Shown piece after piece: positions 59,171-64,000 of a DNA stretch of 64,000 bases. The notes beneath the pieces were generated by a model. That model did no database searches and was not told the DNA's origin. It was given only the letters and a program-made list of their open reading frames with translations. The first letter of the stretch is position 1. Each line of letters starts with the position of its first letter. The translations under genes and the position numbers were made by a program. Origin of the DNA: Egibacteraceae bacterium (GTDB lineage: Bacteria; Actinomycetota; Nitriliruptoria; Euzebyales; Egibacteraceae); the NCBI GenBank assembly GCA_030447925.1, contig JAUJNX010000001.1, forward strand, positions 674,767 to 738,766, given 5' to 3'.

Positions 59171-59809
59171 TCACCACGCGACCCGCACGACCAGGGCGCC
59201 GGGATCCGGCCAGCGGCCACTTCCGAACGGCTCGCCGTCGAGCTGCTGGCGTCTGGCCCTCGCGGTGCGGACCTTCACGCGGCGGGCATGCGTGCGCTCC
59301 GCGCGCCGGTGGCGCCCCAGCCGCCGATCGCCGAGCTCCCGCCAGGCCACCAGCAGCGAACCGGGCAGGGACCGGGGCCGGGGCCGTTGGCCGCCAGCGC
59401 GGTGGCGACCGGCACGATCGCCGCCGCCGGCCAGTACGAGGTCCACCGCTTCGCCCACCGCCCGGCCGGTCCTTCCCGTCCCCAAGTCGGCCCCGGTGGG
59501 CTCCAACATGAGCGCCGGACTCCAGCCACGGGCCCCACAGGACCGGGCGACCAGTGGCCGCACCGCCGCCACGACGACCTCCGCCGGGTTCCCGAGCAGC
59601 GGCGCTCTCACCGGAAGCCTCTCACGCAGCAGATCGTCGTATCCAAGGCCGTTCAGCCAAGCACGGACGTCGTACCCCGCGTAGCGGATCGGCCTGCCTT
59701 CGCCCTGCCGTCCGGCCCGCGGGTCGGTCAGATCAGGAGCGCGTCCGCGCGGACCGGTGCGCCTCACCCAGGTGCGTCCCCGTGTGCAGTGCACCGCCGT
59801 CTCCGCCAC
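59171..59809 (-). CDS. Uncertain reading frame, possibly a broken gene
   Basis: An open frame of 212 codons. The middle (RYAGYDVRAWLNGLGYDDLL, VRAPLLGNPAEVVVAAVRPL) looks like genuine protein, but both ends are unordered, and a second frame also shows protein-like text (AAAIVPVATALAANGPGPGP). It overlaps the possible start region of the YihY gene. More likely a decayed gene than an expressed one. Confidence 0.3.
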   Translation of the reverse strand: MAETAVHCTRGRTWVRRTGPRGRAPDLTDPRAGRQGEGRPIRYAGYDVRAWLNGLGYDDLLRERLPVRAPLLGNPAEVVVAAVRPLVARSCGARGWSPALMLEPTGADLGTGRTGRAVGEAVDLVLAGGGDRAGRHRAGGQRPRPRSLPGSLLVAWRELGDRRLGRHRRAERTHARRVKVRTARARRQQLDGEPFGSGRWPDPGALVVRVAW

Positions 59810-59900
59810 GCGTCCACCGCCTCAGCCACCGTCGGGGCGTGAACAGCTGGCGGGAGTGTGGTTCCCACCCCCGTCCCGGGGGTGGGAACCGCGGCGGCGG

Positions 59901-60626
59901 TCAGCGGCTGTCGCGGTCGCGCTCCAGCGTGACCTCCTCGCGGGCCAGGTCGTCGGAGACCTGCACCTGGTCGGTCACGCGCTCCTTGCCCAGGCGGACC
60001 CGCTCGGTGGGGACGACCTGCTTGTCGACCTGGGGCACCTCCTCGTGGAGGGTGACCTCGTGCTCCTCCTCAGACAACGGCGGGCCGTCGAGGGCGCGGT
60101 CCCGGTTGGCGTCGGTGATCGGCTCGCGCTCCAGCCGGGCCTCCTCGTGCGCCACGGGGACGTTGCGGGTGACCTGCTCGGTGACCACATGCTTGCGCAG
60201 CCGGACGCGCCCGGCCTCCTGGCGGCGGGTGCCCGTGGTCAGACGCTCCTCGGACAGCGTCATCGCGTCGTCGGTTTCCGGGCCGCTGATGTCGTCGCCG
60301 ACGGGCGTGGCGTCGTAGGAGAGGCCGTAGTAGCGGTACAGCTCCCGCTCGCCGGCCTCGTCGAGGTGGTCGTCGGCGTCCATCCGCGGCGCGTCCTTCA
60401 CCGTCGCGGTGTCGAAGGCAACGATCAGGGCGCCGTCCTGGGGGATGGCGTCGGCGATCGGCACGAAGCTGGAGCTGCTGAACAGGCCGGTGTCCACCAG
60501 CGCCCACTCCGGCCGGCCGGTGACATCGTCGAGGTAGAACTCCTTGATCTTGCCGATCTTGTCGCCGGACTGACCGAGCACCTTGGCGCCCCTGTACTGG
60601 TCGATCTGTGCGGTGGTCAGGGTCAT
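59901..60626 (-). CDS. PRC-barrel protein with DUF2382 tail
   Basis: 241 aa, soluble. Residues 1-85 form a PRC barrel (DQYRGAKVLGQSGDKIGKIK, EFYLDDVTGRPEWALVDTGL, FVPIADAIPQDGALIVAFD). Then PRMDADDHLDEAGERELYRY and a charged stretch of DUF2382-type repeats (VRLRKHVVTEQVTRNVPVAH, EEARLEREPITDANRDRA) follow, mostly alternating Lys/Arg/Glu strands. Such proteins are found in actinobacteria under stress response control. Start ATG 60626 with GGAGGAG at about 10 nt. A decayed paralogue lies at 48772-49842. Confidence 0.85.
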   Translation of the reverse strand: MTLTTAQIDQYRGAKVLGQSGDKIGKIKEFYLDDVTGRPEWALVDTGLFSSSSFVPIADAIPQDGALIVAFDTATVKDAPRMDADDHLDEAGERELYRYYGLSYDATPVGDDISGPETDDAMTLSEERLTTGTRRQEAGRVRLRKHVVTEQVTRNVPVAHEEARLEREPITDANRDRALDGPPLSEEEHEVTLHEEVPQVDKQVVPTERVRLGKERVTDQVQVSDDLAREEVTLERDRDSR

Positions 60627-61045
60627 GATTGCTGCACTCCTCCCCGGCGCACGCGGCGCCATCATCGTCATCGATCCACCGACGACCATCCCCCCGGCCC
60701 TCCTCAACCTGCGCGTCCATCCCGGTGGGAATTCCTACCGGATCACGGGGAGCGGCCTGTCCGAAGGCTGCGGTGAAGCGGACCGGCCCCGGCGGACACG
60801 CCGGACCTGCTGTCAGCGGGGCCCGCCTGCCGGACGTGAGGCCGCAGCGGAACACTGCATCGACACCGATGGCACGGGTCGCTCGAGACCCGGCGCCTAT
60901 CTCATCTGATCCTTCCCTCCACGAGATCGAGTAGCAGCATCCACCTCCCCGAAGGTCACGCCGGGCTCGGGATCGGGGATTGATGGTCGCGCTGCCGCCG
61001 CAATCCCGACGGAGCTGTGGTTATCGACGAACGAAAGGTGAGACG
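60627..61045. other. Gene-free region
   Basis: Over 400 bp without a gene. It probably holds the promoter of the leftward PRC-barrel gene (GGGGAGGAG at its edge) and of the small remnant to the right. Two hexamers AGGATC/GATCC-like are visible but no clear operator. Confidence 0.4.
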
Positions 61046-61258
61046 ATGTTGAAGAAGAGCGCCTCCTGGACGCCGTCGTGCTGGTCCTCGGCGGGCTGGA
61101 CGTCGCCAGGTCCGGCCTGGCCGTACAGCTGGGCGGCCTGTGGTCGAGCCTGGACCTTGGGGGTGCAGGTGCGCGGCCGGCTCGACCGGCTGCCGGCGGC
61201 CCCCCGGGCGGCGACGCAGCTCGCCCGGCGTTACGGCTGGTGATGTCGCGGCCCCGCT
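61046..61258 (+). pseudogene. Degenerate small membrane-protein gene
   Basis: ATG 61046 with AAAGGTGAG upstream starts MLKKS in one frame, then a neighbouring frame continues LLDAVVLVLGGLDVARSGLA, VQLGGLWSSLDLGGAG. The combined product would be a one-helix protein like the DUF378 group (MLKK-like start then a VGGL motif), but the one-base shift near codon 6 breaks it. If the shift is a sequence error, a small gene exists. Overlaps the end of the hydrolase gene on the other strand. Confidence 0.35.
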
Positions 61259-62010
61259 GACCGGGCCGCGTGCGGGGCCGCATCCAGGACCAGGCGAGCG
61301 AGTGCGGTGGGGCTGCTGTAGGTCAGGGCGTGGGCGGCGGGCAGCTCCACGAGCCGGCCTCGTTCCGCGAGCGCGGCCAGCCGCCGCGTCCACCGGCGCG
61401 GGGCCATGCGGTCATGGTGGCCGCGCACGAGCAGGACGGGCGCCACGACCGACGCCAGCCGCTCCTCCAGCCGGTAGCGGAGCGTCTGCTGGAAGTTGCG
61501 CAGGCCCTTGCGCGCGCCGGTGTGGACCGCGCCGGCCAGCGACACGGCGAGCATGCCGGGCGGCTCATGGATCTGGGTGCGGGCCCACGCACGAGCAGCG
61601 GCCGTGGGGGTTCGCAGCGGCGGCGGCAGCACGGGACCGGTGAGGACCAGCCGGGCAACGAGTTCGCGATGGCGGAGCGCGAGTTCCACCGCGATCTGGC
61701 AGCCGAACGAGTTGGCGATGACGACGGCAGGGAGGTCGGCGCGCGACGTGACCTCGGCCACGACGTCGCCCATCTCGGCGACCGACAGGGGCCGGATGGG
61801 CGGTCCGCTGCGGCCCGCTCCGGGCAGGTCGGGTGCGGCGACCTCGCAGCGGGCGGCGAGCCGCTCAGCGGTCGGCACCATGTACCGGCTCGACATGGCC
61901 AGGCCGGGTACCAGCACGACCGGCGGGTGTGAGCCGGCGGCAGGCCTGCCGACGCGCAGGCGGACCCGGCCGTACCGCGTCGGCAGCGTGCGCCAGCGCA
62001 GGGCGGTCAC
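61231..62010 (-). CDS. Alpha/beta hydrolase
   Basis: 259 aa. VVLVPGLAMSSRYM gives the oxyanion-hole region, VVIANSFGCQIAVELAL the nucleophile elbow (GNSFGxQ-like, Ser in NSFGCQ), PVLLVRGHHDRMAP the acid-Asp region and ELPAAHALTYS the His. It is a small serine hydrolase, perhaps an esterase or haloalkane-dehalogenase-like. A GTG start at 62010 overlaps the PAP2 gene's stop by 4 bp, so they form one operon. No signal peptide. Confidence 0.82.
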   Translation of the reverse strand: MTALRWRTLPTRYGRVRLRVGRPAAGSHPPVVLVPGLAMSSRYMVPTAERLAARCEVAAPDLPGAGRSGPPIRPLSVAEMGDVVAEVTSRADLPAVVIANSFGCQIAVELALRHRELVARLVLTGPVLPPPLRTPTAAARAWARTQIHEPPGMLAVSLAGAVHTGARKGLRNFQQTLRYRLEERLASVVAPVLLVRGHHDRMAPRRWTRRLAALAERGRLVELPAAHALTYSSPTALARLVLDAAPHAARSAGPRHHQP

Positions 62011-63392
62011 GCCGGGTCCTCCGCCCCCGGGTCCGGTAGCAGGGTGCGGGCGGTGACCACCAGCCACGGCACGGCGAGCAGCAGGCTGCCGAGGACGTCG
62101 GTGGGGTGGTGGACGCCGCGGTAGACGCGCGCGGCCGCCACGAGGATCACGGCCACGACCGCGGCCGCCACGATCAGCTGCCGCCAGGGCGCTCGTAGGC
62201 GCGGTCGGGCGAGCAGGGCCAGCGCGCCGTACCAGGCGATGGCGGCGCTGACGTGCCCGGAGGGGAAGCTGGCGGTGGGCGGCAGCGGGGAGTCCAGGTG
62301 CGGCACCGCCGGCCGCGGCCGTCCCACCACCTCGCCGGCCGCGAGGAACAGCGTGACCTCCCCCACCATCGTGGCGGCCAGGAACAGCAGCGGCCGCCAC
62401 CGGCGGGTGAGGGCCAGGACCAGCGGTGCGACCACCACCGCGGACCCGACCACGAACGGTGTGCCGCCCAGCATCGCGGCGGCGGAGCTGAGGCGGTTGA
62501 GGGCCGGCGTGCGCTCCTCGACCACCTCGGCGACGAGCTGCTCCTCCAGCGCGTCGACCGGGCCGCCCGCCAGCACCTCGGTGACCAGCAGCCCGGCGCC
62601 GACCACCACCCCGAGGACGAGCACCCAGGCGGCGAGCAGGCGGGCGACCGCCTGCCGGCCCCGGCCGGGCTCGCGGGACCCGGCGCCGGGCGCCGGCGCC
62701 AGGGCCTGCGCTGCTCCCGGCACCAGCCCCTCCCGCAGCGGCTGGCCCAGCCGGCCGGTGCGCGCCTGGAACGCCGCAGCGGTCACGCCCAGCCAGGCCG
62801 TCCCCAGCAGCCAGCCGCCCAGGACGTCCGAGACGTAGTGCACCCCCAAGGCCACACGGGTCGCGCCGACCGCGACGACGACCGCTGCCGCTCCCGCCAC
62901 GACCGCCCTGCGCGCCTTGCGGGGCACCGCGGGAAGGAACAGCAGCACGAGCGTCGCGTAGGTGACGAACGATCCCAGCGCATGCCCGCTGGGGAAGCTG
63001 TTGCCCGGCGCTGTCGCCAGCGGCAGCGGGACCACCGGTCGGGGCCTCCCCACCAGCTCTTTGAGGGCGGGGTCGAGGACCAGGACGCCGAGTCCCGTGA
63101 CGATCACGAACAGCGCGAGGCGGGGACGGCGCCGGACCAGCACGTCGCCGGCCGCGCCGGCGAGGAGCAGCCACGACGTGGGCGCCCCGCCGAGCGCGGT
63201 CACGACGGCCAGCGCGTCGGTGAGCAACGGGCGGCCGGCCAGCACCTCGTTGGCCTCGAGGGCGACGGCGCGGTCGACGGCGAGCAGCGGGGACCACCCC
63301 GCGGCGACCAGCGCGAGGAGCGCACCGAACGCGACCGCCGCGATGACGGCCATCCGCCCGGCCCCGCCATTCTCCCGCCTTCCGCACACCAT
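62007..63392 (-). CDS. Double PAP2-domain membrane phosphatase
   Basis: 461 aa. Two complete PAP2 units in one chain. The first carries KELVGRPRPVVPLPL, GNSFPSGHALGS and TRVALGVHYVSDVLGG (residues 100-200). The second has GEVVGRPRPAVPHLD, TASFPSGHVSAA and ARVYRGVHHPTDVLGS (residues 350-445). Both keep the KxxxxxxRP, PSGH and SRxxxxxHxxxD motifs. It would dephosphorylate lipid phosphates such as undecaprenyl pyrophosphate or phosphatidic acid. ATG 63392 has GGGAG 7 nt upstream. Two PAP2 domains in one protein point to gene duplication plus fusion. Confidence 0.88.
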   Translation of the reverse strand: MVCGRRENGGAGRMAVIAAVAFGALLALVAAGWSPLLAVDRAVALEANEVLAGRPLLTDALAVVTALGGAPTSWLLLAGAAGDVLVRRRPRLALFVIVTGLGVLVLDPALKELVGRPRPVVPLPLATAPGNSFPSGHALGSFVTYATLVLLFLPAVPRKARRAVVAGAAAVVVAVGATRVALGVHYVSDVLGGWLLGTAWLGVTAAAFQARTGRLGQPLREGLVPGAAQALAPAPGAGSREPGRGRQAVARLLAAWVLVLGVVVGAGLLVTEVLAGGPVDALEEQLVAEVVEERTPALNRLSSAAAMLGGTPFVVGSAVVVAPLVLALTRRWRPLLFLAATMVGEVTLFLAAGEVVGRPRPAVPHLDSPLPPTASFPSGHVSAAIAWYGALALLARPRLRAPWRQLIVAAAVVAVILVAAARVYRGVHHPTDVLGSLLLAVPWLVVTARTLLPDPGAEDPA

Positions 63393-63677
63393 CCGCACGC
63401 TCCCGCTGGTCGACCCCCCCGGGCCCCACCGTCTCTCGCCGTGCCTTGCTCCTCCTATCCGGCCGCGCCTGCCTGCTCCTACCGGAGGGTGGGTAGCACG
63501 GCGGTCGATCACGTGGAGCGGGGGCCGAGGTGCGGTGGCCGAGGTGCGGTGCGGCACCCGCGCGGCCGGGCAGCCCGCGGGGTGCCACCCGTGGCCGGGC
63601 TGGCCCAGCGGCGGCCGCGCAGCGCGAGCTCGACGAGCGGTGCCGCCCCTGGGGGCGGATCGTCAGGCGGCGCGTGG
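63393..63677. other. Gene-free spacer
   Basis: About 285 bp between the PAP2 gene and the end-of-window gene. No gene; possible promoter of the PAP2/hydrolase operon. Confidence 0.4.
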
Positions 63678-64000
63678 TCAGAGCGTACGGTCCGCCTCCC
63701 GCGCGAGTGGTCCCGCGCCGTGCCCGCTGCGGGCCCAGACCACCAGCAGGAACCCGGCCGCGACCGAACCGAGGCCGCCCAGGGCGATGTCCCCCACCGT
63801 GTCGGTGTAGCCGACCAGGATCGAGGTACCGGGGAGCAGGCGGACCGCCACCCATTCGTACATCTCCCACAGCCCGGCGACGGCGAAGCCGGTGGTGACG
63901 GTGATGATGACGATCGGGGCCCTGTGCCGGCGGAACACCCCCTCGTCCAGCCGCGGGAGCAGGTCCAGCCGGGCGAGGGCGAGGACCAGGAGCGCGGCGG
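63678..64000 (-). CDS. Partial membrane protein (runs off window)
   Basis: The C-terminal 108 residues of a gene whose start lies beyond 64000. Membrane helices: a segment before the window edge (AALLVLALARLDLLPRL), PIVIITVTTGFAVAGLWEMY and VGDIALGGLGSVAAGFLLVV. The motif WEMYEWVAVRLLPG followed by YTDTVGDIALGGLGS is the YjdF/DUF2238 pattern (GxxxEIxEW...DTxxDLxxNxxG). It may be a small transporter. Partial, so length and start are unknown. Confidence 0.7.
   Translation of the reverse strand, partial: AALLVLALARLDLLPRLDEGVFRRHRAPIVIITVTTGFAVAGLWEMYEWVAVRLLPGTSILVGYTDTVGDIALGGLGSVAAGFLLVVWARSGHGAGPLAREADRTL

Noticed and set aside
61231..63870. A single 879-codon minus-strand frame
   Set aside because: Only the last 259 codons show hydrolase motifs; the rest is low-complexity shadow of the PAP2 gene.

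Overview
The window is very GC-rich, with NNC/NNG codon use, dense 4-bp ATGA/GTGA gene overlaps, frequent GTG starts and a leaderless promoter. This fits a high-GC actinobacterium. Content (ECF42 sigma factor, SARP/BTAD regulator, DUF2637 and PrgI conjugation proteins, Tad pili without a secretin) agrees with Actinomycetota. The sequence does not settle the genus.

Left part, 1-4.75 kb: a four-gene cassette holds a helix-turn-helix/TPR regulator, a RibD-C-type reductase, a RibD-type deaminase and a creatininase-family amidohydrolase. It is bracketed by two copies of a 55-nt repeat (593-647 and 4306-4360). A decayed duplicate of the regulator's N-terminus lies just upstream of the intact gene. 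The three enzymes match the chemistry of riboflavin/deazaflavin-type pyrimidine steps, but no GTP cyclohydrolase is present.

Middle part, 4.75-39.2 kb, is an integrative conjugative element. The minus strand (16.9 to 4.75 kb) carries a lipoprotein, a secreted protein, a DUF2637-like membrane/HTH protein and a complete Gram-positive Tad pilus operon (CpaB, TadZ, TadA, TadB, TadC, Flp-like pilin, three TadE/G-like pseudopilins) ending in a large LysM/BTAD protein. The plus strand (17.3 to 28.1 kb) carries a sigma-like protein and a type IV secretion operon (pilin, TrbL/VirB6, PrgI, VirB4, lytic transglycosylase, VirD4 coupling ATPase, replication-relaxation protein). A plasmid-style control module follows: a leaderless promoter with an operator-like palindrome, two small proteins and a MoxR/VWA pair. 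Cargo then follows: an N6-adenine methyltransferase, a LuxR-type regulator, the remnant of a polymorphic toxin, a secreted metzincin protease, a lipoprotein, an IS5 remnant and a second winged-helix protein. TGTGACA motifs cluster between the Tad operon and the DUF2637 gene and recur at the start of the LuxR-type regulator, which suggests a shared control circuit. No integrase or relaxase gene is in view; they may lie left of the window.

Junction, 39.2-44.2 kb: the 3' half of a tRNA-Arg(CCU) gene (44126-44168) is the right attachment site. A decayed copy at 39157-39260 shows an older or nested insertion. The 5 kb between them hold an AlbA_2 (Schlafen-type) protein, a DGPF protein with its partner ECF42 sigma factor, an IS3 scrap and a small membrane protein.

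Right part, 44.2-64 kb, looks chromosomal and is rich in envelope and stress functions: SGNH hydrolase, PIG-L deacetylase, a cell-surface protein, a CPA1 antiporter, an AI-2E exporter, a sensor kinase/response regulator pair, a FAS1 lipoprotein, DUF2254 and YihY membrane proteins, a PRC-barrel stress protein, an alpha/beta hydrolase and a double PAP2 phosphatase. It also shows active decay: a 0.57-kb segmental duplication (48209-48771 and 54478-55069), a chimeric cydA/cydB remnant, a broken stress-protein/PRC-barrel gene and an ABC-ATPase fragment.
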